Part shown: in pieces, positions 1 through 9,450 of the stretch
Position numbering within the stretch: the stretch's first letter is position 1
Layout: every line of letters starts with the position of its first letter
Source of the DNA: Prochlorococcus sp. AG-347-M23
Lineage (GTDB): Bacteria > Cyanobacteriota > Cyanobacteriia > PCC-6307 > Cyanobiaceae
NCBI GenBank assembly: GCA_003278855.1
Contig: QCCU01000001.1
Location: 1-64,000 of the forward strand
Direction of reading: 5' to 3'
Length of the DNA stretch: 64,000 bases
Translations under genes and position numbers: made by a program
The notes under the pieces: model-generated
Seen by the model: the letters and a program-made list of their open reading frames with translations, nothing else
Databases searched by the model: none
Told to the model about the DNA's origin: nothing

Positions 1-1761
1 TATTCTGAGCTGGCTGATTTAATAACAAAAGTCTCTTTTTCTTTCGAAAACTATGGTTTAAAAAAGGGAGATGTAGTTACTGTAATATCTGAAAATTCTC
101 CAAGATGGCTAGCAGTAGATCAAGGCTTAATGCGTTTAGGAGCTATAAATGCAGTGAGAGGTATTAATTCTCCTTCAGTAGAATTAGACTATATTATTGA
201 GCACTCTAATTCAGTAGGACTAATAGTTCAATCTAAGGAAATTTGGCTAAAGTTAGACAACAAAGAAGAATTAAAAAAAAGACTGAAATTTATAATCAAT
301 TTAGAAGATGAACAATTTGAAAGTTTAATAAGTTGGAGTACATTCATAAGTTCAGTAGAAAAAGAAAATTCACAAAATAATAAACTTGAAAAATTTAATC
401 CAGAAATTGATGACGTCGCTACTATTCTTTACACTTCTGGGACGACCGGAAAACCTAAAGGTGTGCCTTTGACTCATGCAAATTTTCTACATCAAATCAT
501 CAATTTAGCTTATATCGCTGATCCAGAACCAGGGACCTCTGTATTAAGTGTTTTGCCTATTTGGCATTCTTATGAGAGAAGTGCTGAATACTTCTTTTTT
601 TCATGCGGTTGTTCTCAATACTATACAATTCCAAAATTTCTTAAAGATGATATTACACAAATAAAACCTGTTGTCATGGCTACTGTACCGAGACTATGGG
701 AAGCAATACATGATGGTTTTTTTCAGGCTTTGAAAAAAATGCCTTCCAAAAAGCAAAAACTTATTAAGTTTTTGATAAGTAATAGTTCGGTTTTCAAAAG
801 AAGTCTTAGAAAGATAAGAAATATAGATATAAATCAAATAACTTTTAAATCAAAAATCCCCTTACTGGGTTCTGTTATTAGCCGATATCCTTTACATAAA
901 TTGTCTACTATTTTTTTATGGCCGAATATTCTTAGACAACTATGCGGAGAAAAACTGAAATTTCCCATTAATGGTGGAGGTGCATTGCCAGAACATGTAG
1001 ATCTTTTTTTTGAATCTTTAGGTGTAGATGTTTTGGTGGGATATGGACTCACAGAAACTAGTCCAGTATTAACTTGTAGGAGAAGAGAATTAAATGTTAG
1101 AGGATCATCTGGACAGCCTCTTTCATTTACTGAAATCAAAATAGTGAATGATGATAAAAAAAAGATTCTGAAGTTCAGAGAAGTCGGGAAAATTCTTGTT
1201 AGGGGGCCGCAAGTAATGAAAGGCTATCTTAATAATGAAATAGCTACAAATGATGTTTTATCCAAGGAAGGTTGGTTTGATACTGGTGATTTAGGATTTC
1301 TAATACCAAATGGTTCTCTGTTTATAACGGGAAGAGCTAAGGATACAATAGTGCTATCAAGTGGTGAAAATATAGAACCGAATCCGCTAGAGACTGAAAT
1401 TCTTAGTTCTGAATTTATTAATCAGATTCAATTAGTAGGACAAGATAAGAAATGTTTAACAGCCCTTGTAGTTCCTAATGTCGAATTGGTTAAAAGCAAG
1501 TTTTTGGAAGAAGACCTTTCAAAATTAAACCTGAATAAGAAAATTGGTATATTTTTCAAATCACAAATTAATAATTTGCTTAAAAGTCGATTAGGAGCAA
1601 GATCAGAAGAACAAATATTAGATTGTTATTTTGTTGATGCCTTTACTCTAGAAAATGGATTATTAACACAAACTCTTAAACAAAAAAGAAAAGATATAGA
1701 AAAAAAGTATTCATTACAAATAGAAAATATGTATGAAAACAAATTTAGTAAGAAAATTTGA
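1..1761 (+). CDS. aas: Acyl-ACP / long-chain acyl-CoA synthetase (AMP-forming), 5' end outside window
   Basis: The frame is open from base 1, so the start lies upstream and 586 residues are visible. It is an ANL-superfamily adenylating enzyme: the phosphate-binding motif YTSGTTGKPKGV starts at visible residue 144, the GYGLTETSPV motif is near 347 and the GWFDTGDLG motif near 422. The family joins fatty acids to CoA or ACP through an acyl-adenylate. In cyanobacteria the homologue is known as acyl-ACP synthetase, which re-activates free fatty acids released from membranes; that this one uses ACP is inferred from the family, since nothing here distinguishes the thiol acceptor. The enzyme is probably membrane-associated. 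The next gene begins 38 bases downstream on the same strand. Confidence 0.93.
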   Translation, partial: YSELADLITKVSFSFENYGLKKGDVVTVISENSPRWLAVDQGLMRLGAINAVRGINSPSVELDYIIEHSNSVGLIVQSKEIWLKLDNKEELKKRLKFIINLEDEQFESLISWSTFISSVEKENSQNNKLEKFNPEIDDVATILYTSGTTGKPKGVPLTHANFLHQIINLAYIADPEPGTSVLSVLPIWHSYERSAEYFFFSCGCSQYYTIPKFLKDDITQIKPVVMATVPRLWEAIHDGFFQALKKMPSKKQKLIKFLISNSSVFKRSLRKIRNIDINQITFKSKIPLLGSVISRYPLHKLSTIFLWPNILRQLCGEKLKFPINGGGALPEHVDLFFESLGVDVLVGYGLTETSPVLTCRRRELNVRGSSGQPLSFTEIKIVNDDKKKILKFREVGKILVRGPQVMKGYLNNEIATNDVLSKEGWFDTGDLGFLIPNGSLFITGRAKDTIVLSSGENIEPNPLETEILSSEFINQIQLVGQDKKCLTALVVPNVELVKSKFLEEDLSKLNLNKKIGIFFKSQINNLLKSRLGARSEEQILDCYFVDAFTLENGLLTQTLKQKRKDIEKKYSLQIENMYENKFSKKI

Positions 1762-1799
1762 TTTGTTCTATCTATATTAAAAAGGTAATTTAATTTTTT

Positions 1800-2243
1800 A
1801 TGGAAACAAAAAACTCAATATCTATAAAGCGCTCAATAGCTATTAAAGCTGTAGTTACGACAACTTGGAAGGAAGATGCTGAAAAAGAGTTAAGTAAAGC
1901 AATTTCAAACATTGATCAGCAATTATCGCAACTGGAGCAAGAGGGGCAGCAAATAGTAAATAATATTAGATCCCAATCGGTTAATCCCCTAGATCCAAGG
2001 GTTCAAGAACAGGTTAGTCAGGTGCAACAACAAGTCGCAGCAAAACGAAATGAAATTGAAGAACAAAAAAGAAATCTTCTTCAACAACAGAGTCAAGTTC
2101 GCGAATTAAAAATGGACGAAATTGTTGATCAAGGGCAAGTGGATAGTTTCTGTGATGTCACTGTGGGAGACAATCTTATTGAAAAAATGCAAGTATCGAT
2201 TACGGTTAAGGATGGAGTTATTCAATCTATAGATAATAATTAA
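1800..2243 (+). CDS. YlqD-like coiled-coil protein
   Basis: 147 residues. After a short beta-like N-terminal segment (SIKRSIAIKAVVTTTWKE), residues about 20-105 are rich in Gln, Glu and Lys with heptad-like spacing and look like a long coiled coil. The C-terminal 40 residues look compact, with the segment ISVTVKD-like (QVSITVKDG) near the end. The arrangement matches the YlqD family of small uncharacterised proteins found in firmicutes and cyanobacteria; the function is unknown. It has no signal peptide or membrane segment, so it is probably cytosolic. It follows the acyl synthetase closely and may be cotranscribed with it. The ATG at 1800 is the first start in frame. Confidence 0.8.
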   Translation: METKNSISIKRSIAIKAVVTTTWKEDAEKELSKAISNIDQQLSQLEQEGQQIVNNIRSQSVNPLDPRVQEQVSQVQQQVAAKRNEIEEQKRNLLQQQSQVRELKMDEIVDQGQVDSFCDVTVGDNLIEKMQVSITVKDGVIQSIDNN

Positions 2244-2343
2244 ATATAAGATTTAGTATTTTTGATAAATATAAGTAAATCTTAATTTCGAAAAGTTTTA
2301 AATTCTAATCGATCTAAATTATTACTTTCTTAAGTTTTAAGAG

Positions 2344-2372
2344 TTTCCACTGTGAACATGATTTCGTATAAT
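2344..2372 (+). promoter_or_regulatory. Candidate sigma-70 type promoter of the PDH E2 gene
   Basis: TTTCCA at 2344-2349 and a perfect TATAAT at 2367-2372 are separated by 17 bases, in the 218-base gap before the E2 gene. Transcription would begin near 2379, giving a leader of about 80 bases, long for this genus. This is a sequence match only; AT-rich DNA gives many chance -10 boxes. Confidence 0.4.
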
Positions 2373-2461
2373 TAAAACAAGAGTTTAAAGGGTTCTTAAC
2401 CATAAAAACTTTAGGAAGTTTGGTAGAAATCCCTTGAAACTTATGCAATAACAATTTTCTT

Positions 2462-3829
2462 ATGTCTCACGAAATATTCATGCCTGCCTTGAGTTCTACT
2501 ATGACGGAGGGCAAGATTGTGGAATGGTTGAAAAATCCAGGAGATAAAGTTGAAAGAGGTGAATCTGTCTTGGTTGTTGAATCTGACAAGGCAGATATGG
2601 ATGTTGAATCTTTCCAGGATGGATATCTTGCAGCTGTTTTAATGCCTGCAGGCAGCACTGCACCAGTAGGAGAGACTATCGGTCTTATTGTAGAAAATGA
2701 GGATGAGATAGCTTCTGTTCAAGAACAAAATAAAGGAAATCAACCCGAAGTTTCAAGTCCGGATCAACTTGAATTGGTAAGCAATAAAACTGAAGAAAAA
2801 CCAGTAGTTCAGACTGAAAATATCAATAAAAAAGCTGAAGAAGTCGTCTTAAAGAGTGAAAAGCCTGCACCATCTTTTAATGGTGATCAAATTAATGCTG
2901 CTACGAGTAATGTTTCTTCGAGGGTGATTGCATCTCCAAGAGCTAAAAAACTTGCCTCTCAAATGGGTGTTGATTTAGCAAAGGTTCATGGATCCGGACC
3001 TCACGGTAGGATTCAAGCCGATGATATTTTAAAAGCTAATGGCCAACCAGTCTCTATACCATGGATAGGTGAAGGTGGTTCTCCTGCAAGTATCCCTGGT
3101 GCAAATTTGGGAGTTGAAAGTAAACCAGAAACTTCAGGAAATAGTTTTGGTAATCCCGGAGAAACAGTTCAATTTAATACTCTTCAAAAAGCGGTAAATA
3201 AAAATATGGAATCTAGTTTAGATGTGCCAAGTTTTAGGGTGGGTTATTCCATAAACACAGATAAATTAGATAATTTCTACAAAAAAGTAAAACAGAACGG
3301 AGTTACCATGACTGCTTTACTAGTAAAGGCAGTTGCAAAGACACTAAAGAAACATCCGCAAGTTAACTCAAGTTTTTCAGAGAATGGAATTTCTTATCCA
3401 GAAAATATAAATATTGCTGTTGCTGTTGCGATGGAAGATGGCGGACTAATAACTCCAGTTTTAAAAGAACCATGCAATACTGATTTATTTGAATTGTCTA
3501 GGGAATGGAAAGATCTCGTAAAAAGATCAAGATCAAAACAATTAGAACCTGATGAATACTCAACGGGAACCTTCACTTTATCTAACCTTGGGATGTTTGG
3601 AGTTGATAGATTTGACGCAATTCTTCCTCCAGGTACTGGTGCTATTTTAGCCATAGCATCGTCGAAACCAACCGTTGTTGCTAATAGTGATGGTTCAATA
3701 TCTGTTAAAAAAATAATGCAAGTAAATCTAACAGCTGATCATAGAGTGATCTATGGAGCTGATGGAGCTTCATTCTTAAAAGACTTGGCTTCCCTGATTG
3801 AAGATGAGCCAGAGACTCTTGTCTCTTAA
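2462..3829 (+). CDS. pdhC: Dihydrolipoamide acetyltransferase (E2 of pyruvate dehydrogenase)
   Basis: 455 residues. There is one N-terminal lipoyl domain (about 1-75) with the lipoylated lysine K43 in ESDKADMDV. A flexible Glu/Lys/Pro linker follows, then a peripheral-subunit-binding domain (about 155-190, ASPRAKKLASQMGVDL). The C-terminal acyltransferase domain carries the catalytic DHRVIYGADG motif with His427. The enzyme moves the acetyl group from lipoamide to CoA in the pyruvate dehydrogenase complex and forms its core. The E1 and E3 genes are not in this window, as is usual for the scattered pdh genes of cyanobacteria. queA starts 7 bases after its stop, suggesting cotranscription. Confidence 0.96.
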   Translation: MSHEIFMPALSSTMTEGKIVEWLKNPGDKVERGESVLVVESDKADMDVESFQDGYLAAVLMPAGSTAPVGETIGLIVENEDEIASVQEQNKGNQPEVSSPDQLELVSNKTEEKPVVQTENINKKAEEVVLKSEKPAPSFNGDQINAATSNVSSRVIASPRAKKLASQMGVDLAKVHGSGPHGRIQADDILKANGQPVSIPWIGEGGSPASIPGANLGVESKPETSGNSFGNPGETVQFNTLQKAVNKNMESSLDVPSFRVGYSINTDKLDNFYKKVKQNGVTMTALLVKAVAKTLKKHPQVNSSFSENGISYPENINIAVAVAMEDGGLITPVLKEPCNTDLFELSREWKDLVKRSRSKQLEPDEYSTGTFTLSNLGMFGVDRFDAILPPGTGAILAIASSKPTVVANSDGSISVKKIMQVNLTADHRVIYGADGASFLKDLASLIEDEPETLVS

Positions 3830-3835
3830 ATTTAA

Positions 3836-4960
3836 TTGATTTCTCAAATTAATAATGCAGAAAGAGATCATAAGCTTGAAGCTTATGATTATCTACTTGA
3901 TCCTTCATTAATTGCTAGTAAACCTTCTGCAATTAGGCATGAATCAAGATTGATGATTGTTAGAAATAGTTTTTTAGAAGAAGACTGTTTAACTAATAAA
4001 TTTACCAAGAATCTTTTAGATGAATTTAGAGAAGGGGATCTTGTAGTTGTAAATAATACTAAAGTTATGAAAGCTAGGTTAAAGGTTGAATTAGAAAATA
4101 AGACATTAGTAGAATTATTAGTTTTAGAAAGATCCCATGAATGTGTTTGGTTATGTTTGGCAAAGCCAGCAAAAAAGTTAAAAATAAATAGAAAATTAAA
4201 ATTAAAATCTCCATTAGCACAAGATATTAATTTGATTGTTGATGAAGTTGATGAAGAAACTGGAGGGAGATTTATTAAATTTCCGGAAAGTATAACTGAT
4301 CTCAATTCAATGAATGAACTTCTTGATAAATACGGGGAAATCCCTCTTCCTCCTTATATAAAAAATTCCGAAGAAGAATCTTTTCATGAGAAGAGTTATC
4401 AAACTGAGTATGCAACAAATCCGGGGGCAGTTGCCGCACCAACAGCTGGTTTACACTTAAGCAAAAGTCTTATTTCCAATCTAAAAAAAAAAGGCGTAAT
4501 AATCTTACCGATAACTTTGCACGTGGGTTATGGAACATTCAAACCAATTGATCAAGAAGATTTAAGTAACTTAAAACTTCACAAAGAATGGGTAAGTGTT
4601 AAAAAGGAAGTAGTAGAGGAAATAAAAAGAATAAAGAAAACAGATAGAAAAATAATTGCTATTGGTACAACTAGCGTAAGAGCTCTTGAAAGTTGTTATT
4701 CTCACGAAATTAATGACTTTATTCCCATAGCTAAATACGTAGATTTAGTAATTAAGCCAGGTTATGAATTTAAGGTAGTTGATGGATTATTAACTAATTT
4801 TCATCTTCCTAAAAGTTCATTATTACTTTTAGTAAGTGCAATGATTGGTAGAGAAAGATTATTAGATCTGTATAAAAAAGCCATAAAAGAAAAATTTAGA
4901 TTCTTCTCTTATGGCGATGCGATGTATATTTCACCAGATTCACTACTGGAGAAACAATAG
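3836..4960 (+). CDS. queA: tRNA preQ1(34) S-adenosylmethionine ribosyltransferase-isomerase
   Basis: 374 residues. QueA transfers and isomerises the ribosyl group of SAM onto preQ1 at tRNA position 34, giving epoxyqueuosine. Family blocks visible include VVNNTKVMKAR (about 75-85), YGEIPLPPYI (about 165), the long conserved stretch TNPGAVAAPTAGLH (about 193), and LLTNFHLPKSSLLLLVSA near the C-terminus. The start is TTG at 3836, 7 bases after the E2 stop. The residues from this TTG match the N-terminus I recall for Prochlorococcus QueA, and no ATG lies in frame before the conserved domain. It is convergent with cysK, with only 2 bases between the stops. Confidence 0.95.
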   Translation: MISQINNAERDHKLEAYDYLLDPSLIASKPSAIRHESRLMIVRNSFLEEDCLTNKFTKNLLDEFREGDLVVVNNTKVMKARLKVELENKTLVELLVLERSHECVWLCLAKPAKKLKINRKLKLKSPLAQDINLIVDEVDEETGGRFIKFPESITDLNSMNELLDKYGEIPLPPYIKNSEEESFHEKSYQTEYATNPGAVAAPTAGLHLSKSLISNLKKKGVIILPITLHVGYGTFKPIDQEDLSNLKLHKEWVSVKKEVVEEIKRIKKTDRKIIAIGTTSVRALESCYSHEINDFIPIAKYVDLVIKPGYEFKVVDGLLTNFHLPKSSLLLLVSAMIGRERLLDLYKKAIKEKFRFFSYGDAMYISPDSLLEKQ

Positions 4961-4962
4961 AT

Positions 4963-5949
4963 TTAGGCTTTGACTGGTTCTTGAATTATTCCGCTTGGAA
5001 CTTCAGTAAACATAATTGATGATAAATACCTCTCTGCTAAATCAGGTAGAACAACTACAATTGTTTTCCCAGCATATTCATCTTGTTCAGCTAGTCTAAC
5101 AGCAGCAGCAGCGGCAGCCCCACAAGATATTCCTACTAATAGACCCTCCTCTTTAGCTAACCTAAGAGCCATCTCAATTGATTCGTCATTTGTTACTTGT
5201 TCGACCTTATCAACAATTGATAAGTCAAGGTTCTTAGGAATAAATCCTGCTCCAATTCCTTGGATTTTATGTGGTCCGGATTTAACCTCTTCTCCATTCA
5301 TTGTCTGTGTAATAACAGGACTGTGTGATGGTTCTACAGCTACAGAAGTAATATTCTTACCCTTCTCTTGCTTAATGTATCTTGAAACTCCTGTAATTGT
5401 GCCGCCAGTTCCAACCCCTGCAACTAGGACATCAATTTCACCATCGCAATCATCCCAGATTTCTGGCCCAGTAGTTTTGAAATGAATTTCAGGGTTTGCT
5501 GGATTATCAAATTGACCTGGCATGAAATATTGAGAAGGATTACTTTCTGCAATTTCTTTAGCCTTAGCTATTGCTCCAGGCATACCTTTAGATGCCTCTG
5601 TTAAAACAATTTCAGCACCCAGCACTGCCATAACCCTTCTTCTTTCAATTGACATGGATTCTGGCATTGTAAGGATGAGTTTATAACCTCTTGCTGAAGC
5701 AGTAAAAGCTAGAGCTATTCCTGTATTTCCAGAAGTTGGCTCAACAATAGTTTTGTCTTTTGTAAGTTTCCCACTTTTCTCGGCATCCCAGATCATGTTT
5801 GCGCCGATCCTGCATTTGACACTATAAGCGGGGTTTCTACCTTCAATTTTTGCAAGTACTGTAGCTTTCGCGTTTTTAGTAACTGATTTTAATTTTACTA
5901 ATGGAGTGTTTCCAATAGCAAAACTGTTGTCCTCATAAATTTTTGCCAT
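4963..5949 (-). CDS. cysK: Cysteine synthase A (O-acetylserine sulfhydrylase)
   Basis: 328 residues. This PLP enzyme makes cysteine from O-acetylserine and sulfide. The PLP lysine is K45 in [11 protein letters not shown]; the substrate loop TSGNTGIA is near residue 70 and the phosphate-binding loop GTGGTITG near 180. The length is typical of CysK. It is the third of three reverse-strand sulfur genes, after two transsulfuration paralogues, but an 84-base gap precedes it, so it may have its own promoter. The sequence [11 protein letters not shown] differs slightly from the commoner NP..SVKDRI: a Cys replaces the Asp after the PLP lysine, a change I have also seen in cyanobacterial CysK. Confidence 0.96.
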   Translation of the reverse strand: MAKIYEDNSFAIGNTPLVKLKSVTKNAKATVLAKIEGRNPAYSVKCRIGANMIWDAEKSGKLTKDKTIVEPTSGNTGIALAFTASARGYKLILTMPESMSIERRRVMAVLGAEIVLTEASKGMPGAIAKAKEIAESNPSQYFMPGQFDNPANPEIHFKTTGPEIWDDCDGEIDVLVAGVGTGGTITGVSRYIKQEKGKNITSVAVEPSHSPVITQTMNGEEVKSGPHKIQGIGAGFIPKNLDLSIVDKVEQVTNDESIEMALRLAKEEGLLVGISCGAAAAAAVRLAEQDEYAGKTIVVVLPDLAERYLSSIMFTEVPSGIIQEPVKA

Positions 5950-6033
5950 TTATATATTGAGAAAATATATATTAATACTAACTATTATTCAGAAAAAGAG
6001 TATATAAGTTTCTATACGGTAAATACTAGGAAT

Positions 6034-7503
6034 TTAGAAATTATTTAGTGCTTCAGAAAAGGTTTTCCATAATTGATCTTGGTCTTCTAATCCAACTGAT
6101 ACTCTAATAAGGTGCGACGGTATACCAAAACTTTCAGCCCAATCCAACTCGTCATAATGAGCTAGTAAAACATAAGGACAAACTAGAGTAAATTTTGTAC
6201 CTAAACTGGGTCCTTTAGATACTTTTAGAGAATCATAAAATTTTTTAGCTTTGTTCAATCCTCCATTTAATTCAAAGGATAATAAGCAGCCGTATCCCCC
6301 ATTAGAAGTAAGTAAAGAATTAAAATTTGGACAATTTTCAGGATGGAATATATTTTTAATCTCGCTATGAGTCTCTAATCTTTTTTTTAATTCTAAACAT
6401 GCTTTATTTTGTTCAAAAACTCTTTGATTTACATCTCTACTTACTTTCTCTAAATAAACTATATCTCCATCGGAAAGTATTGGAATATTAATCTCGTTTA
6501 ATGCATTTCTAAACTGATTAATCCATTTGCTTTTTGGATTTAGTATTAATGATCCTGCAAGAATATCACCACTACCTGAAAAAATTTTTGTAAGTGAAGT
6601 AAAAACTATATCTGCATGTTCTATGGAATTTATATTTAAATTCGAACCAATTGTATCGTCAACAATTAAAGGAATATTTAGCTTTTTTGCAATTTTTGAA
6701 ATTTTTTTAATGTTTACACATTTGAGCATTGGATTACTTGGAAGTTCAATAATTAATGCTGATGGATTTATTCTTTTGATTTCTAATTCAATATCAGCAC
6801 AATTTTCTTCTGTAATTAACTTTGCTCCGTGAAAGATTTTCATTGGTAATTTAAGTACATCTACATATGGAAAACCAACTTGGAGTGTTGGTTTAGCTGG
6901 AAATAATTTATATATGATTTCTAATGATGTATGCAATGCAGACATTCCAGATGAAGTTAAGTGAATATCATTAGAGTCAATTTTTGTAGATTTAGAAATT
7001 CTATTTTTTATTCTTTGAGAACATTCATTTACGTAAGATTTTGGAGGGCAATCTTCAAGACCTAGTTCTATAGCGGCAGCTCTTGAAGATAGACCAAGAC
7101 CAGTATGTTGCCAAAAATATTTTGCATAAATACTTCCTTCTTTTTCAGTTATTAAGAAAGCTAAATTATTTCTTTTTTCTATTAACGAGAATTGTTCAGA
7201 AGTATTTCTATCAATGTATTTTTTAGCTTTAAAAGCTATGCTTTCATTCGGATATGGCCAGATACTTTTATTGTTGTAATAATTATGCTTTTTTACTTTT
7301 TCGCATAATCTTTTCACTATGGGGTTTAGCCCGAATCGTGGGTAAATGGACTTCAATAAATTCATGCATTTTTGATCTTTTTCCTCGTAATTTATTACAT
7401 CATTCCAAGTTGGTAATGCTACAGAAACAGCATGAATACTATCAGGAATTGCATATCCCAACTCTAAATTTTTCCATATAGGTTTTTTAAGTAAATCTCT
7501 CAA
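6034..7503 (-). CDS. Cystathionine gamma-synthase-like PLP enzyme, long form
   Basis: 489 residues, about 100 longer than ordinary cystathionine gamma-synthase. The C-terminal 350 residues have the Cys/Met-metabolism PLP fold: LTSSGMSALHTSLEI (cofactor loop), IIELPSNPML, the PLP lysine in TSLTKIFSGSGDILAGS, and a C-terminal LIRVSVGLED. The N-terminal 130 residues (starting MRDLLKKPIW, with WPYPNESIAFKA) are an extension of unknown role. Family members make or cleave cystathionine or related thioethers; substrate cannot be read from sequence. It starts 3 bases after the stop of the shorter paralogue, so the two are almost certainly cotranscribed. It may work in methionine synthesis or have drifted to a new substrate. 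Confidence 0.88.
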   Translation of the reverse strand: MRDLLKKPIWKNLELGYAIPDSIHAVSVALPTWNDVINYEEKDQKCMNLLKSIYPRFGLNPIVKRLCEKVKKHNYYNNKSIWPYPNESIAFKAKKYIDRNTSEQFSLIEKRNNLAFLITEKEGSIYAKYFWQHTGLGLSSRAAAIELGLEDCPPKSYVNECSQRIKNRISKSTKIDSNDIHLTSSGMSALHTSLEIIYKLFPAKPTLQVGFPYVDVLKLPMKIFHGAKLITEENCADIELEIKRINPSALIIELPSNPMLKCVNIKKISKIAKKLNIPLIVDDTIGSNLNINSIEHADIVFTSLTKIFSGSGDILAGSLILNPKSKWINQFRNALNEINIPILSDGDIVYLEKVSRDVNQRVFEQNKACLELKKRLETHSEIKNIFHPENCPNFNSLLTSNGGYGCLLSFELNGGLNKAKKFYDSLKVSKGPSLGTKFTLVCPYVLLAHYDELDWAESFGIPSHLIRVSVGLEDQDQLWKTFSEALNNF

Positions 7504-7506
7504 TTT

Positions 7507-8670
7507 TCAGAATTTATTTAAAGCAAATAAAATGTCCGAGATTAAATCGTTTGTATCTTCACATCCTATTGATAATCTGACAAGAGTATCATCTATCCCT
7601 AGTAGATTTTTTGTTTTGTCATCAACAGAAGCATGAGTCATCGTTGCAGGGTGACAAATTAAACTTTCAACTCCTCCAAGGCTTTCTGCTAGAGAGAAAT
7701 ATTTGAGAGATTTGCAAAATTTAAAAGTATCCTCTTTATTTAAATTTAATTTTATGGTGATCATCGAACCTCCTGATCTCATTTGCGATTTTGCCAAATT
7801 AAATTGTGGATGTTTTTGATTAAAAGGATAAATTACTTTACTAATTATTTTATGATTCTCTAATTCTTCAGAAATTAATTTTGCACTTTGCGTTTGTTGT
7901 TCGATTCTTAAAGGAAGAGTTTTTACTCCTCTCGTAATGAGCCAACTATCAAAAGGAGATGGTTGAAGCCCTAGAGCTTTTTGAGAGAAAAGCATCTTAC
8001 TATTCCATACCTCATTATTTGTCAGCACTGCTCCACCAAGTGCATCACTATGTCCATTAATGAATTTTGTTGTGCTTACGAGTGATAGTGTTGCTCCAAG
8101 ATCTAATGGTTTTTGAATAAGTGCCGTAGAAAAGGTATTGTCTACAACTACTGGGATTTGCAGTTTATTCGCTTCATCACAAATCGCCTTAATATCAAGT
8201 ACCTTCAAAAGTGGATTAGTTGGACTTTCTAGCCATATCAATGTTGGCTCGAAGTTTGAAATCTTTTGGATTTTATTTTCGTTTGTAAAATCTGTGTATA
8301 AAACTTCTATTCCAAATTTCTTGAAAACTTTTTCGAACATCCTCACTGTACACCCATAAAGATTTGACTCGCAGAGTATCTTGTCACCTGATTTTAGTGT
8401 TGATGAAATTGCTGTTACCGCGCTAATTCCAGATCCAAAAACTGTACAGTATTTAGAATCTTCTATTGATTTAAGGATGGTTTCTAGAATTCTAAAGTTG
8501 GGATTGCCTGATCTGGTGTAGTCGAAATTATCTTTATTTCCATGTTTGAAAGTAGATGTAGAAAAAATAGGAGGCATAACGCATCCAGTTTCTTCAGCAA
8601 ATGTTTCCCCATGGTGAATGGATAAGGTCTTAAAACCTGGCTTTTTTATATTATTTTCCTTATTTCCCAT
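7507..8670 (-). CDS. metB: Cystathionine gamma-synthase / lyase family transsulfuration enzyme
   Basis: 387 residues, the standard length. Motifs in order are YTRSGNPN (about 50), VFGSGISAVTA (cofactor loop), WLESPTNPLL (about 150), VVDNTFST (PLP-binding Asp), STTKFINGHSDALGG with the PLP lysine (about 205), and VRLSIGCEDTNDL near the end. Enzymes of this family act at the cystathionine step between cysteine and homocysteine. Synthase and lyase forms cannot be separated with certainty by eye; gamma-synthase fits a photoautotroph making methionine. It is first in the run metB, long paralogue, cysK. A strong hairpin separates it from rpsD upstream. I see no SAM riboswitch in the 76-base gap. 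Confidence 0.9.
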   Translation of the reverse strand: MGNKENNIKKPGFKTLSIHHGETFAEETGCVMPPIFSTSTFKHGNKDNFDYTRSGNPNFRILETILKSIEDSKYCTVFGSGISAVTAISSTLKSGDKILCESNLYGCTVRMFEKVFKKFGIEVLYTDFTNENKIQKISNFEPTLIWLESPTNPLLKVLDIKAICDEANKLQIPVVVDNTFSTALIQKPLDLGATLSLVSTTKFINGHSDALGGAVLTNNEVWNSKMLFSQKALGLQPSPFDSWLITRGVKTLPLRIEQQTQSAKLISEELENHKIISKVIYPFNQKHPQFNLAKSQMRSGGSMITIKLNLNKEDTFKFCKSLKYFSLAESLGGVESLICHPATMTHASVDDKTKNLLGIDDTLVRLSIGCEDTNDLISDILFALNKF

Positions 8671-8693
8671 TATTTTTAAAAATAAGAATTAAA

Positions 8694-8726
8694 TTAAATC
8701 TCTCTTTTAAAAAAGGAGAGATTTAA
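8694..8726 (-). terminator. Terminator hairpin after rpsD
   Basis: A perfect 11-base stem (TTAAATCTCTC at 8694-8704 pairing with GAGAGATTTAA at 8716-8726) closes a loop of mixed T and A. It sits 20 bases past the rpsD stop on the reverse strand and before metB, and is followed on that strand by a T-rich stretch. It should end the rpsD transcript and insulate the sulfur genes. Confidence 0.7.
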
Positions 8727-8746
8727 TAATCCAAAGAAAAGTAGTA

Positions 8747-9355
8747 TTAAACTTTTCTTGAATAATATTCAACAACTAGTAATTCGTTTATTTCAAGAGC
8801 CACCCACTCTCTATCGCATTTCCCATTTATTGTTCCCGTTAATTTAGGCTTGTCTAAATCAAGATGAGGTGGGACATTTGCTAAGCCAGGGAATTCTATA
8901 TTACCTTCCACAAGTTTTTTGCTTGCTTTATTTTCTTTAATTCCGATTACATCGCCTGATTTGCATTGATAACCAGCAATATCAAGAACCTTTCCATTAA
9001 CGGTTACATGGCCATGATTTACTAATTGTCTTGAGCCTGGAATGGTACCTCCAAAACCTAATCTAAAACAAACATTATCCAGTCTGTTTTCTAAAAGTCT
9101 TAGTAGGTTAGTACCTGTAGATCCTTCTTGAGCTCTAGCTTTTTTCACATAACGTACTAGTTGTTTTTCAGAAACTCCATAATTAAACCTAAGTTTCTGC
9201 TTTTCTTCTAGACGAATTGCATATTCTGATCGCTTGCGACGGGCTTGGCCGTGCTGACCTGGAGGATTAGACTTCTTTGAAGCTTTCCTGGTGAGACCTG
9301 GTAGTTCTCCCAAGCGACGCGTAACCCTTAATCTGGGGCCGCGGTATCTTGACAT
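8747..9355 (-). CDS. rpsD: 30S ribosomal protein S4
   Basis: 202 residues, the normal bacterial length. It begins [20 protein letters not shown], typical of cyanobacterial and plastid S4, and carries the S4 RNA-binding domain from about residue 90 ([15 protein letters not shown], then [14 protein letters not shown]). S4 binds 16S rRNA early in small-subunit assembly. No zinc-type cysteine cluster is present at the N-terminus, so this is the zinc-independent form. It stands alone on the reverse strand, divergent from yidD, with a 95-base gap that must hold both promoters and a terminator hairpin downstream. Confidence 0.98.
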   Translation of the reverse strand: MSRYRGPRLRVTRRLGELPGLTRKASKKSNPPGQHGQARRKRSEYAIRLEEKQKLRFNYGVSEKQLVRYVKKARAQEGSTGTNLLRLLENRLDNVCFRLGFGGTIPGSRQLVNHGHVTVNGKVLDIAGYQCKSGDVIGIKENKASKKLVEGNIEFPGLANVPPHLDLDKPKLTGTINGKCDREWVALEINELLVVEYYSRKV

Positions 9356-9450
9356 AATTTTAAATTAGATAGAAAATTGCAATAAATTGGATAATTGATT
9401 AAATTCAATTAAACTAATTACTACTGGAAATATTATTTTACATCATTAAA

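Noticed and set aside
3889..4305. 138-codon frame antisense to queA
   Set aside because: Composition (runs of Phe, Asn, Ser) is what reversed AT-rich coding sequence gives; no start context or motif.
5951..5971. AT-only hairpin (TATATATT/AATATATA) in the gap between cysK and the long paralogue
   Set aside because: Eight A-T pairs form a weak stem that is common by chance in such AT-rich DNA, and it lies just upstream of the cysK start rather than after a stop.
8671..8746. Possible SAM riboswitch before metB
   Set aside because: The gap is 76 bases and mostly filled by the rpsD terminator hairpin; there is no SAM-I or SAM-II like architecture.
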